Below, in pieces: positions 44,655-53,357 of a stretch of 64,000 nucleotides of DNA; positions within the stretch are counted from its first letter, which is position 1; the number at the start of each line of letters is the position of its first letter. The stretch is from Endozoicomonas ascidiicola. Lineage in GTDB: Bacteria > Pseudomonadota > Gammaproteobacteria > Pseudomonadales > Endozoicomonadaceae. Where the stretch lies: positions 62,001 to 126,000 of the forward strand of contig NZ_LUTV01000002.1 in the NCBI RefSeq assembly GCF_001646945.1, in the 5' to 3' direction. Below the pieces are notes generated by a model. That model did not search any database. It was not told where the DNA came from and saw nothing but the letters and a program-made list of their open reading frames with translations. A program made the translations under genes and the position numbers.

Positions 44655-46063
44655 CACAACTTTGAAAAGAAAGATCGCACTTGAAACTTTCCTTTATTCC
44701 ATAAACTCGGAGCCTGCTTTTCAGGCTTCTGGTTTTCTATATTTTTTGGCCATTTATATTGAACAAGAAATTTTTCAAATTGATCTCTATGAGAAATTTT
44801 GCCGTTTATTTCCGCAGCAGGTTTTACACGAATGCAATCACCCCGTTGGTCCTGAAAATAATACTTGTATTCGTATTCGTATTTGTATTTGTATTCCGAT
44901 GATTCACGAACTTCATTAGCCACTTTAAAAGCATATTCCAGAAGTTCTTTCTTGTTATTTCCAGAGAAGGGATCAATGACACATTTGGCTCCAATTTTCC
45001 TGTATCCTATTGAATAGCGATCCAACATCTCTTTCTTTATTGGTGACGTAAAAAGCGCTTTATTTGAAATTTCATCTTTACTAAACGGAATAGCCAGCTT
45101 TGTTCTAATATCTGTATGAAATGCCTTTACACTCGAAATGATATTTTCATCTTTTATCAAGCACTCTTTTTTCCTTTGCTGATAAAGAACACCAGTAACA
45201 TGGCATTTATCATTTTTAACGGCCTCTACAATGCTATTTTCTATATAATGAAAAGCAGCAATGGGGATTTTATCTTTCAATCGAATTTCAAGAATACAAA
45301 CCGGGTTTTGTTTATTATAACCCTGACCTAAATAGCTCTTTGCAGCGGCTTTCGTAGTTGCCACATACAAACCATAACCAAAAGCAGTTCTCTGAACATT
45401 CACTGTTTCTTCTTCAAAAATTCGCTCCCGCCTTTTAGCTCTTTGACAGCGACCAAGCTCATCTTGCGCAGTACAATAAGAACCCACTCGATAATAGGTT
45501 GTATTTTTACTGTTGCATCTTACGTCTTTGCTCTGCAAAAATCCGCGTAACTCTTTTTCTTTCGCCACGTTATAATCTTTAAAAAGGCTGATCAGATCAG
45601 AGAACGTCATACTTGCGTTGAGTAATCCCTGTATACGCCCTTTGTCTGATATTCTGCGAACCGCAAAACGTTCAAAAACAAAATCAGAGAACTCCTTACC
45701 ACTGAATTCTGCTAATTTTTTTTGTCGCAGAGTGGAACTTTCCTTATCAAGAATCGAGTAAACTTCCTTAACCGTTTCTCCCACATTGGCGGCATTCGCT
45801 CCAGGAAAGTAAGGCTCAATATAAGGTAAGAGTTTTTCCTGCTGCGCAGACAGAGACAATTGAGGCTGTATTGACATCTCTGACAGCCTCATGGCTTCTG
45901 CTAACTGTCTGTCTTCCTGCTCGCTAATAACCATAGGATTAACGGGGGCAACCTGAATATTCCGTCCCCCTGAGCTTACTTGCTCACGACCTGAACTACT
46001 TGCTGGAGCCTCACAAGTTTGTAATGGCCGACTTGGGCCAGCCTGCTCTTCGATAACAGCCAT
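44651..46063 (-). CDS. Putative effector: ubiquitin-interacting motif plus ADP-ribosyltransferase-like domain
   Basis: An uncharacterised 470-aa protein with no signal peptide and a disordered Ser/Gly/Pro-rich N-terminus. Residues about 48-62, EQEDRQLAEAMRLSE, fit the ubiquitin-interacting motif pattern (acidic run, hydrophobic-x-x-Ala-x-x-x-Ser). Residues about 188-265 resemble a PARP-type ART core: TTYYRVGSY, then TAFGYGLYVATTKAAAKSYLG (compare G-x-G-hydrophobic-Y-F-A...S-Y in PARPs), then VCILEIRLKD. The third catalytic residue is not assigned. Near the C-terminus KYKYEYEYKYY is a low-complexity tract from a 6-bp DNA repeat. The stop lies in a hairpin shared with the convergent gene. The function is inferred only. 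Confidence 0.65.
   Translation of the reverse strand: MAVIEEQAGPSRPLQTCEAPASSSGREQVSSGGRNIQVAPVNPMVISEQEDRQLAEAMRLSEMSIQPQLSLSAQQEKLLPYIEPYFPGANAANVGETVKEVYSILDKESSTLRQKKLAEFSGKEFSDFVFERFAVRRISDKGRIQGLLNASMTFSDLISLFKDYNVAKEKELRGFLQSKDVRCNSKNTTYYRVGSYCTAQDELGRCQRAKRRERIFEEETVNVQRTAFGYGLYVATTKAAAKSYLGQGYNKQNPVCILEIRLKDKIPIAAFHYIENSIVEAVKNDKCHVTGVLYQQRKKECLIKDENIISSVKAFHTDIRTKLAIPFSKDEISNKALFTSPIKKEMLDRYSIGYRKIGAKCVIDPFSGNNKKELLEYAFKVANEVRESSEYKYKYEYEYKYYFQDQRGDCIRVKPAAEINGKISHRDQFEKFLVQYKWPKNIENQKPEKQAPSLWNKGKFQVRSFFSKLW
44859..44896. repeat. Hexanucleotide microsatellite
   Basis: About six tandem units of (G/C)TATT(C/T), in frame with the ART-like gene and encoding alternating Lys/Glu-Tyr. 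Changes in copy number would keep the frame. Confidence 0.7.
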
Positions 46064-46137
46064 GATTGTTGTCTTCTGCCCTCCGCCATAAAAAGAAAGA
46101 ACAATGGTTTAGGACAGATAACAATCCATTTAGTTCA

Positions 46138-46890
46138 CTAACTCTTCAATTCAAGGGTACCGCGCTGCCGAACAGCCTCAAAAAGACACACACCAGTAGC
46201 CACTGACACATTAAGACTGCTGACCGAACCCGCCATCGGGATAAAAATCAGAGAATCGCATAAATCGCGGGTTAAACGACGCATACCTTTTCCTTCCGCG
46301 CCCATCACCAGCCCAAGCGGCCCTTTTAAATCGGACTGATAAATATTGCCGGAACTTTCGCCAGCAGTACCAATCATCCAGATACCACGCTCTTTCAACC
46401 ACTCCATGGTTCTGGCGAGGTTAGTCACCTGAATGAGGGGCACATTATCCGCTGCACCACAGGCCACTTTCGTAGCAGTCGCATTAAGCGTGGCGGACTT
46501 GTCTTTTGGCACAATCACCGCCTGAACACCGGCAGCATCCGCCGTACGCAGGCAAGCACCCAAGTTATGAGGGTCGGTCACACCGTCCAGAATGAGCAGA
46601 AACGGCGCTTCACTCAGAGCATCCAGCAGATCTTCCAGATCTTCTTCCCGATAAACCCGGGCAGCTGAGACTTTGGCCATAATCCCCTGGTGAACACCAT
46701 CGACTTTGGCATCCAGACGACTGCGCTCTACGAAACGAACCGCAACGCCCTGATTTCTGGCTTCATCCACCAGCGCGTTAATTCGCTTATCCGTTCTACC
46801 CTTTTGAATCTGCAGTTCCAGCACTCGTTCAGGGGATTTTTCAAACAGGCTCTGCACGGCATGCAGGCCAAAAATTACATCATCGTTCAT
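46138..46890 (-). CDS. rlmB: 23S rRNA (guanosine-2'-O-)-methyltransferase RlmB
   Basis: SpoU-family methyltransferase that modifies G2251 of 23S rRNA. The 250-aa protein has an N-terminal substrate domain ([18 protein letters not shown]) and a SPOUT domain with motif 1 [21 protein letters not shown], motif 2 [12 protein letters not shown], and motif 3 [22 protein letters not shown]. In relatives it follows rnr directly; here about 6.4 kb of other genes separate them. Confidence 0.96.
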   Translation of the reverse strand: MNDDVIFGLHAVQSLFEKSPERVLELQIQKGRTDKRINALVDEARNQGVAVRFVERSRLDAKVDGVHQGIMAKVSAARVYREEDLEDLLDALSEAPFLLILDGVTDPHNLGACLRTADAAGVQAVIVPKDKSATLNATATKVACGAADNVPLIQVTNLARTMEWLKERGIWMIGTAGESSGNIYQSDLKGPLGLVMGAEGKGMRRLTRDLCDSLIFIPMAGSVSSLNVSVATGVCLFEAVRQRGTLELKS

Positions 46891-47316
46891 GGAGTTCCCG
46901 TCAGGCAGATCAGGAGAGATAAACCGGCAATTCTAACAGATATGCAGCATCAGAAGGTATCGTCCGATGGGCCGCCTCGAATTTCAAGTCAATGTGCGTT
47001 CCCATCACGTCCTACCTGAGAACATAGGCCAAAATCAGCCACTCAGTCTGCGGCATTACAACTCCGGTCACATAGCTACGGCTATGCTCCCTGCGTTGTG
47101 CCTTGCATAGCACTTGCCCACTCGGCCAGAAATATTCGATTCCAAATGGCCACTACTTACAGTGTGATAAGGAACATTCAACCCATCAATTGACGAAACA
47201 TCACTACCGAATGAACAGAATTCTTAGACCGGCTTTCAATAATTTAAAATGTGATGGGTTGAGAACACGCTCGTTTTAACCAGACTGTTACTCCCTTCTT
47301 GTTACCCTGAATAAAA
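46891..47316. other. Gap upstream of rlmB with inverted repeats
   Basis: No gene is seen. An imperfect palindrome lies at about 47052-47103 (outer GGCA..ACAAC/GTTGTGCC, inner CATAGC-TACG-GCTATG). A perfect 11-bp inverted repeat TCAACCCATCA/TGATGGGTTGA (47178-47188, 47252-47262) precedes the MipA-like gene and may be an operator or element ends. Confidence 0.45.
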
Positions 47317-48108
47317 ATGACCAAAAAAAGGGTAAAGCAGGTGCAGATAATTCAAAAATTACCATTAGCCGTTTTATTCTCAAGTATCAGTTTTTTCTCT
47401 ACGGCAGAAGAGGGGATCTATGACAACTTTGAAGTTCTCGGACTGGGAATAGGCTATGGCTCAGACCAGTCCATTTACAAAGGCGGTAAAACAGAAGGAT
47501 CTATTACACCGGGGGTTGAAGTGCAATGGGGGCCGCTATTTTTGCGTGGAGGACAACTAGGGTCTTACCTTTATGGCGGAGAGAACTTTGGCATCGCTGC
47601 TGCTATTGGTATGGGCGATGAGGTGGGCAGTACCGATCGTGGCGACAGTGATGACTTAAAAGACATGACAAAGCTCGATGATGTGACAACCGGCAGCATT
47701 ATGTTCTTCTACGAAGCTGATTTTGGTGACATCGATTTTGTACTGACCAGTGACATCAGTGGCAAGCATAAAGGTCAGACAGCAGCTCTTTCATACGCTT
47801 ACCCCATCGAGCTTTCTTCTCGCTGGGAACTGGCGCCATCCATCTCTGCCCAGTGGGTCAGTGGCAAAACCAACAACTATTACTACGGTGTAACCCAGAC
47901 AGACGTCAAAGCCGATAGAGCCTATTACAAAGCCGGTTCTGGGGTGAACTACAGTGCGGGTCTATCGGCCATGTACGAAATCACAGAGCACCATGGATTA
48001 ATGTTTGATGCATCATACACACGTTATTCTAGCCAAGTAACTGATAGCCCGATTGTAGATCGTAAAAGCTCTAGCGGAGTTTCTGTTATGTATCAGTACA
48101 GATTCTGA
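47317..48108 (+). CDS. MipA/OmpV family outer-membrane protein
   Basis: A 263-aa beta-barrel protein with signal peptide and the MipA/OmpV pattern: GLGIGYGSDQSIYKGG at the start, alternating strands, GYGSD/EADFGDIDFVL, and a final Phe (MYQYRF). Family members scaffold murein enzymes (MipA) or respond to osmolarity/antibiotics; the role here is open. The ATG at 47317 lacks a ribosome site; GTG 47341, preceded by AAGGG, would give a compact signal peptide and may be the real start. Confidence 0.85.
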   Translation: MTKKRVKQVQIIQKLPLAVLFSSISFFSTAEEGIYDNFEVLGLGIGYGSDQSIYKGGKTEGSITPGVEVQWGPLFLRGGQLGSYLYGGENFGIAAAIGMGDEVGSTDRGDSDDLKDMTKLDDVTTGSIMFFYEADFGDIDFVLTSDISGKHKGQTAALSYAYPIELSSRWELAPSISAQWVSGKTNNYYYGVTQTDVKADRAYYKAGSGVNYSAGLSAMYEITEHHGLMFDASYTRYSSQVTDSPIVDRKSSSGVSVMYQYRF

Positions 48109-48119
48109 CATCTGCTGTA

Positions 48120-49592
48120 TTAACAAGAAGGTTGCGAGCAGGGTTTCAACACTGCAATACCCTGCTCTCTTTCTTCCTCTGTCGTATTTGCAAAGCCCAA
48201 TACCAATCCCTGCGCTCTCAAGGGTGAATAGTAATAACTGCTCAAAGGTGAACTTCCAAACCCCTGCTTTCTGAATTTCTTACTCACCTGAGCATCATCC
48301 ATCCGCTGATCATCAAAAGTTAGTGCGATGTGCATACCGGCACTCTGGGCAACGGGAGTCATCAACCCCGCAAGGTGTTGTGTGCATAACTGCTGCATAT
48401 GTTCCCACTTTTGTTGATAGCTTTTCCGGCAGCGGCGAAGGTGTCGATAGAAATACCCTTCTTCGATAAAGTCGGCAACCACCGCTTGGGTAAACAGTGG
48501 TGTTTCACCACTGCTATACGCTTTTGCATCCACAAAAACATCCACAAGGTGTTCAGGTACGACCAGATAGCCCAGCCGTAGTCCGGGTAGCAGCGTCTTA
48601 CTGAAACTGCCCATATAGATAACCGGCGTCTGCTCAGCCATACCAGCCATGGCTGCAATGGGCTTACTGTAATAATGAAACTCACTGTCATAGTCGTCTT
48701 CAATGATCCAACATTGGTTTCTTTCAGCCCACTGCAATAATTCCATACGTTCACTGGCGGATAAAATACCGCCCATCGGGTATTGATGGGTCGGCGTGCA
48801 ACAAAGCACACGATAATCGCCAGTCTCAGGCAGCTCTGGAATATTGATACCGTTCTTGCTGTGTCTTATTGGAGAAATGTGCGCTCCCATTGCAGAGAAT
48901 GCGTTTCGAGCGCCGGTGTAGCCAGGCTCCTCCATCAGCACTTTATCACCTGAATTCAGTAATAACTGCGCACACAATGCCAAACCGTGCTGAGCACCCT
49001 GAGTAATAACAATTTGCTCTGAACGGCAATTCATTCCTCGACTGGAATTTAGATAGGCTGCCAGTGCTTTGCGTAAAGGCTCATAGCCCTGATAATCGTG
49101 ATAACCCATCAAAACACGACGATCACAATGACGACGAACCAGTTGCTGCCAGACTTTATTGGGAAATAATCGAAAATCAGGCAACCCAACAGTAAAAGGC
49201 AGGTTATCCATAGTCCCTTTTTTATCGTTCCGTACAGAGAACCTTTGTAGACGACTGCCGTATTCAGAAAGCTCAGGCCACTGATTTAACCGTTTTCCTG
49301 ACACCGCTTCAGGCGCAAGATCAGCCTTAGGCAATTGAGCACTTATGAAAAACCCACTGCCTTCTCGACTGGTCACATAGCCTTCAGCACGTAATTGTTC
49401 ATAGGCACTGTTTACCGTATTTCTACTAATGCCCAGATCACTCGCCAGTACCCGGGATGCAGGTAAGCGACTACTTGTGGATAACTGACGAGCCAGAATC
49501 TTCTGTCGCAAAGCAAAAAACAGTTGCTGACTGAGAGAGGCACCATCTCTCTCTGGTGCTGACTGTTGGAGCTGAATATCCCGTAAATCCAA
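48120..49592 (-). CDS. MocR/PdxR-type GntR-family transcriptional regulator
   Basis: A 490-aa regulator: N-terminal GntR winged helix (about residues 15-85, with SRLPASRVLASDLGISRNTVNSAYEQLRAEGYV) fused to a fold-type I aminotransferase domain (about 120-480). The PLP-Lys is expected in YMGSFSKTLLPGLRLGY and the Asp in IIEDDYDSEFHY. Such proteins sense PLP or amino compounds and often control a divergent gene. The divergent neighbour is a PNP-oxidase-like protein, so vitamin B6 or amine metabolism is likely. ATTGGTAC/ATTGGATC copies at 49593 and 49616 are candidate binding sites. Confidence 0.92.
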   Translation of the reverse strand: MDLRDIQLQQSAPERDGASLSQQLFFALRQKILARQLSTSSRLPASRVLASDLGISRNTVNSAYEQLRAEGYVTSREGSGFFISAQLPKADLAPEAVSGKRLNQWPELSEYGSRLQRFSVRNDKKGTMDNLPFTVGLPDFRLFPNKVWQQLVRRHCDRRVLMGYHDYQGYEPLRKALAAYLNSSRGMNCRSEQIVITQGAQHGLALCAQLLLNSGDKVLMEEPGYTGARNAFSAMGAHISPIRHSKNGINIPELPETGDYRVLCCTPTHQYPMGGILSASERMELLQWAERNQCWIIEDDYDSEFHYYSKPIAAMAGMAEQTPVIYMGSFSKTLLPGLRLGYLVVPEHLVDVFVDAKAYSSGETPLFTQAVVADFIEEGYFYRHLRRCRKSYQQKWEHMQQLCTQHLAGLMTPVAQSAGMHIALTFDDQRMDDAQVSKKFRKQGFGSSPLSSYYYSPLRAQGLVLGFANTTEEEREQGIAVLKPCSQPSC

Positions 49593-49678
49593 ATTGGTAC
49601 CTAGATTATTATAAAATTGGATCTTATTAAGAGACCAATACCTTAAGATAATTATGCCTATCTGAACAGAGTCAGCTT

Positions 49679-49730
49679 TCAGGAAGACAGATATGGATCA
49701 GCTATCAGGAAGACAGATATGGATCAGCTA
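49679..49730 (+). repeat. Perfect 26-bp tandem duplication of ribosome site and start codon
   Basis: The 26-bp unit beginning TCAGGAAGACAGATATGGAT occurs twice in direct succession (49679-49704, 49705-49730). Each copy has AGGAAG and ATGGATCAGCTA. The upstream ATG (49693) opens a 14-codon out-of-frame mini-ORF that ends at 49737, overlapping the true start at 49719. Confidence 0.95.
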
Positions 49731-50363
49731 TGCCTAACCAGACAACAGAAAGTTGATGATCAATTTTCCACCACTGCCCGCTCCACCGTTCGCCGTGGTA
49801 AGAAAAATGCCAGCTACGACAAGCAAGCGATCTTTCAGCTGATTGATGATTTAAAACTAGGCCACATGGCGTTTATGGATAAAGACAGTCAGTGTCCGGT
49901 AATTATTCCCATGACCTTCTGGCGGGTTGATGAACACCTGTACTTTCATACTCTGAATAAAACCCGGCTCGATACGCTGATTTCAAGTGGTGCAGAAGTC
50001 AGTATCTCTTTTGCAGAAGCCAGCGAGTGGGTGCTTTCCAAATCCGCCTATCACACCAGCGTCAATTACCGGTCTGCGGTTTTGTTCTGCACTGGCAGTC
50101 GAGTAGATTCACCCGATGAATTTGATCAGGCGTTCCAAAGGATCATTGATGATATTGAACCCGGGCGATGGAGCCAGGTTCGTCCACCGAACGACAAAGA
50201 AAGAAAAGCCACCGCACTCCTTAAACTGACCATTAACGAAGCGTCGTTTAAATCCCGCACTGGAGGCCCTAATGAAGATGAAGAAGATCTGTCATTACCA
50301 GTCTGGAATGGCACACTACCGATTGACGGCCCGAAGGGTGGAGGGTGCCCATTCCAGAGGTAG
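49719..50363 (+). CDS. Pyridoxamine 5'-phosphate oxidase-like flavin-binding protein
   Basis: A 214-aa split-barrel protein of the PNPOx/flavin-nucleotide-binding group: LGHMAFMDKDSQCPVIIPMTFWRVDEHLYFHTL, VSISFAEASEWVLSKSAYHTSVNYRSAVLFCTGSRV, and a C-terminal LPVWNGTLPI as in related proteins. It resembles the 5-nitroimidazole-antibiotic-resistance (NimA)-like subfamily. It is divergent from the MocR gene, which probably controls it. The start at 49719 lies in the second copy of a 26-bp duplication; a decoy start lies upstream. Confidence 0.85.
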   Translation: MDQLCLTRQQKVDDQFSTTARSTVRRGKKNASYDKQAIFQLIDDLKLGHMAFMDKDSQCPVIIPMTFWRVDEHLYFHTLNKTRLDTLISSGAEVSISFAEASEWVLSKSAYHTSVNYRSAVLFCTGSRVDSPDEFDQAFQRIIDDIEPGRWSQVRPPNDKERKATALLKLTINEASFKSRTGGPNEDEEDLSLPVWNGTLPIDGPKGGGCPFQR

Positions 50364-50372
50364 CCTTGCTGG

Positions 50373-52031
50373 TTACTGGTTTGCCAGTAGCCAGGTTTTG
50401 TATCCTCCTAAGAGATTACGGGAGTTAAAGCCCTGATTAATCAGCTGACGATGAGCCACATAACCTCTTAGCCCCACCAGACAGTAAACGACAATTTCTT
50501 TATCTCGTGGCAGTTCATGAATACGATCACGAAGCTGGCACAATGGGATATTGATGGCTCCCGGAATAAATCCACACTCAGATAATTCATCAGGGCCACG
50601 AACATCCAGAAGCACTCTGTCTTCTGTTAAATTAGTAATCTCATTAAAATGAATGGACTTCAAATCACCTTTCAAAATATTGGTGGCCACAAAAGCAGCC
50701 TGATTAATTACATCTTTCGCATTACCGAAGGGCGGTGCATAAGTGAGCTCAAGATGCTGCAGTTGCTCTACGGTCATGCCTGCCCGAATAGCCACAGAGA
50801 GAACATCGATACGCTTATCGATACCTTCTTTCCCCAGAGCCTGGGCACCTAGAATCTTTCCAGATGATGGGTCAAATAATAGCTTCAGGGAAACCGTTTC
50901 TGCTCCTGGGTAGTAACTGGCATGGCTGGCACCATGCACATAGACTTTCTCAAAACTCAGCCCATCTCTTTTTAATGCTTTTTCACTTTTTCCGGTTGCA
51001 GCTACAGTCAGATCAAATACTCTGCAAATGGAGGTTCCCTGAGTCCCCTGATAGCTTTCCACTCTACCCAGCATATTGTCTGCTGCAATTCGACCCTGTC
51101 GATTCGCCGGACCCGCTAATGGAATTAACGTTGGCTCACCTGTTATTAAGTCACTGACTTCTACTGCATCACCGACGGCATAAATACTCGGATCACTGGT
51201 CTGCATAAGGTCATTAGTGACAATACCGCCAAGCTTACCAATGTCCAGACCGGCTTCCCGAGCCAATGAAATCTCTGGTCGAACCCCAATGGCCATTATC
51301 AGCAGCTCTGTTTCCATCGTACTGCCATCGCCCAGATTCAACAGTAAATCATTACCCGCTGAGCGATAATCAACGCTGTTAAGGCCAACTCCAAGCTTAA
51401 GATCAACACCTTGGCTGGTGATTTCCTGATGCAGAAATGCCGCCATCTCCGGATCGACCGGAGCCATCACCTGATCAGACAATTCAAGCAATGTTGTTTT
51501 AATGCCTCGATGATGAAACGCTTCCGCCATTTCCAGACCGATAAAACCACCACCAACGACAGTGGCATGCTCAGGTTTATTCATCTCAATGGATTGTAGA
51601 ATATTATCCATGTCCGGAATATTTCGGAGAGAAAACGTCAGTGGGTTATTAATTCCGGGTAGGGGAAGAATAACGGGCGCTGCACCCGGGCTCAGTAATA
51701 AGCGATCATAGCTTTCAATATATTCTGAGCCATCAAAACGATTCAGCACTGATACCGTTTTCTTATGGCGATTGATGAAAACCACTTCACTATTAACTCG
51801 TACATCGACATTAAATCGACTGTGAAAGCTCTCGGGCGTTTGCAGTAATAGTGAATCCCTGTCTTCTATATCACCCGCAATATGGTAAGGCAGCCCACAG
51901 TTAGCAAATGATATGTACGGCCCTCTTTCAAAAAGAACGATCTTCGCAACCTCACTCAAGCGTCGCGCCCTGGCTGCTGCCGATGCACCGCCTGCAACAC
52001 CACCGATAATAACGATTTTCTCACTGCCCAT
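50373..52031 (-). CDS. CoA-disulfide reductase / persulfide reductase with rhodanese domain
   Basis: A 552-aa flavoprotein of the CoADR-Rhd (Npsr) type. The FAD motif KIVIIGGVAGGASAAARARR opens the protein; the redox Cys is Cys45 in SFANCGLPYH; an NAD-binding GGGFIGLEMAE follows; the C-terminal rhodanese domain (about 455-552) has its Cys in VVYCLVGLRGY. These enzymes reduce CoA-persulfides and polysulfides with NAD(P)H. ATG 52031 is chosen because AAGGA lies 7-8 bases upstream; an ATG at 52037 overlaps that site. It is divergent from an ArsR-type repressor with a shared operator. Confidence 0.92.
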   Translation of the reverse strand: MGSEKIVIIGGVAGGASAAARARRLSEVAKIVLFERGPYISFANCGLPYHIAGDIEDRDSLLLQTPESFHSRFNVDVRVNSEVVFINRHKKTVSVLNRFDGSEYIESYDRLLLSPGAAPVILPLPGINNPLTFSLRNIPDMDNILQSIEMNKPEHATVVGGGFIGLEMAEAFHHRGIKTTLLELSDQVMAPVDPEMAAFLHQEITSQGVDLKLGVGLNSVDYRSAGNDLLLNLGDGSTMETELLIMAIGVRPEISLAREAGLDIGKLGGIVTNDLMQTSDPSIYAVGDAVEVSDLITGEPTLIPLAGPANRQGRIAADNMLGRVESYQGTQGTSICRVFDLTVAATGKSEKALKRDGLSFEKVYVHGASHASYYPGAETVSLKLLFDPSSGKILGAQALGKEGIDKRIDVLSVAIRAGMTVEQLQHLELTYAPPFGNAKDVINQAAFVATNILKGDLKSIHFNEITNLTEDRVLLDVRGPDELSECGFIPGAINIPLCQLRDRIHELPRDKEIVVYCLVGLRGYVAHRQLINQGFNSRNLLGGYKTWLLANQ

Positions 52032-52070
52032 GGTCATTTCCTTTTCACATCTGATTATTTGAAAAACACC

Positions 52071-52090
52071 ATATTAGAAATTACTAATAT
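52071..52090. promoter_or_regulatory. BigR/ArsR-type operator
   Basis: ATATTAGAAATTACTAATAT is a near-perfect 20-bp palindrome between the divergent CoADR and ArsR genes. A related half site TCTAATAT occurs at 52113-52120. The AT-rich ATATTAG core fits BigR-type operators as I recall them. Confidence 0.65.
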
Positions 52091-52186
52091 AATCTATACT
52101 TATTTAGCTTTATCTAATATAGTATTGACTGAATTATGACACTTGGTAGGATTGGGGTTATTAAATCAGGGTGAGGGTCTAACCCC

Positions 52187-52483
52187 ATGATGCTTAACGA
52201 GATGCAGGCAAATGCGTCAGAAGCTGCTGGAATTTTGAAAATCCTATCCCATCCGGCACGACTAATCGTGGTTTGTCAGTTGGTCGATGGCGAAATGGGC
52301 GCAGGGCAACTTCAAGAAAGTTCGGCCCTCAGCCAGTCCGCTTTTTCACAGCATCTAACCGTGTTACGAAATCACAAGTTGGTGAAAGTGCGCAAAGAAT
52401 CTCAACAGGTTTTTTATTCTCTGGCAGACCCGAGAATAAAAGCACTGATACATGCCATGCACGAGATTTTTTGCAGCCAATAA
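52187..52483 (+). CDS. ArsR-family persulfide-sensing repressor (BigR/YgaV/SqrR-like)
   Basis: A 98-aa winged-helix repressor: ILKILSHPARLIVVCQL, SALSQSAFSQHLTVLRNHKLVKVRKE, QVFYSL. It has one Cys in helix 2 (VVCQL) and one near the C-terminus (EIFCSQ), the positions of the dithiol pair that senses persulfide in BigR, YgaV and SqrR; it lacks the metal-binding CxCxxC of ArsR. It leads an operon with two YeeE/YedE genes and is divergent from CoADR-Rhd, matching the BigR regulon layout. Confidence 0.9.
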   Translation: MMLNEMQANASEAAGILKILSHPARLIVVCQLVDGEMGAGQLQESSALSQSAFSQHLTVLRNHKLVKVRKESQQVFYSLADPRIKALIHAMHEIFCSQ

Positions 52484-52504
52484 TAATGAAAAGAGGGAAA
52501 TTTA

Positions 52505-52924
52505 ATGGAGTTTGCAGTTCCATGGTCGTCTTTATTGGGCGGCATACTTTTGGGTGCATCAGCGCTTCTGTTATTACTGTTCAACGGTAAAGTTGCTGGC
52601 ATCAGCGGTATTATTGGAGGCCTGATCAGCCCCGGGAAACAAGACTTTCTCTGGCGACTGCTTTTTCTTCTGGGAATGGTGGGTGGCGGCTGGCTTGCTA
52701 TCCAATTTCTGGGGATTACCTTCCCTTCCGATTTCAGCGCTTCTCCCATAGTCATTATTATCGCAGGCTTATTCGTTGGGCTTGGCTCTGGTTTGGGAAA
52801 TGGTTGCACCAGCGGACATGGCATCTGTGGCATTGGTCGTTTATCAGTCAGATCCATTGCCGCTACCTGCACGTTTATGGCCGTTGCTGCGGTGACTGTT
52901 TTTATCCGACTTCACGTGATGTAA
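52505..52924 (+). CDS. YeeE/YedE (PmpA-like) sulfur transport protein
   Basis: A 139-aa membrane protein with about four helices and the conserved Cys motif NGCTSGHGICGIGRLS (residues about 99-114), as in thiosulfate importer TsuA/YeeE and PmpA. It is half the size of a full YeeE and is paired with the next gene. Start 21 bp after the repressor gene. Confidence 0.88.
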   Translation: MEFAVPWSSLLGGILLGASALLLLLFNGKVAGISGIIGGLISPGKQDFLWRLLFLLGMVGGGWLAIQFLGITFPSDFSASPIVIIIAGLFVGLGSGLGNGCTSGHGICGIGRLSVRSIAATCTFMAVAAVTVFIRLHVM

Positions 52925-52937
52925 GGGAGTATTGCTG

Positions 52938-53357
52938 ATGTTTTATATTATCTCTTTACTCACGGGTCTGATATTTGGAATTGGCATGGCGTTATCCGGC
53001 ATGATTGATCCCGCCGTGGTTATTGCTTTTCTGGATGTAGCCGGCGAATGGAACCCAGCCCTGATGTTTGTGATGGGCGGTGCGCTGCTGGTGTTTATTC
53101 CGGGTTATCAGCTGCTCATTAAAAAGCGACAGCAACCGGTTATTGCAGAGAAATGGTCGCTTAATTCGCTAAAAGCGTTGGATCGTCCGCTGATTATCGG
53201 TGCTGCACTGTTCGGATTGGGATGGGGAATTCTGGGCGTTTGCCCTGGACCCGCAGTGACGTCCATGCTTGCGGGTAACAGTGATGTATGGCTATTTATG
53301 GCTGCCATGATCGCAGGGCTTTTCATCAGTCAAAAGCTAAAGCAGAAGATCAACTGA
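52938..53357 (+). CDS. YeeE/YedE (PmpB-like) sulfur transport protein
   Basis: A 139-aa membrane protein, partner of the preceding one, with LIFGIGMALSGMIDPAVVIAFLD and the Cys motif GWGILGVCPGPAVTSM. ATG 52938 follows GGGAG with normal spacing. Its last 8 bp overlap the end of convergent rnr. Together the pair probably moves thiosulfate or another sulfur species. Confidence 0.88.
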   Translation: MFYIISLLTGLIFGIGMALSGMIDPAVVIAFLDVAGEWNPALMFVMGGALLVFIPGYQLLIKKRQQPVIAEKWSLNSLKALDRPLIIGAALFGLGWGILGVCPGPAVTSMLAGNSDVWLFMAAMIAGLFISQKLKQKIN

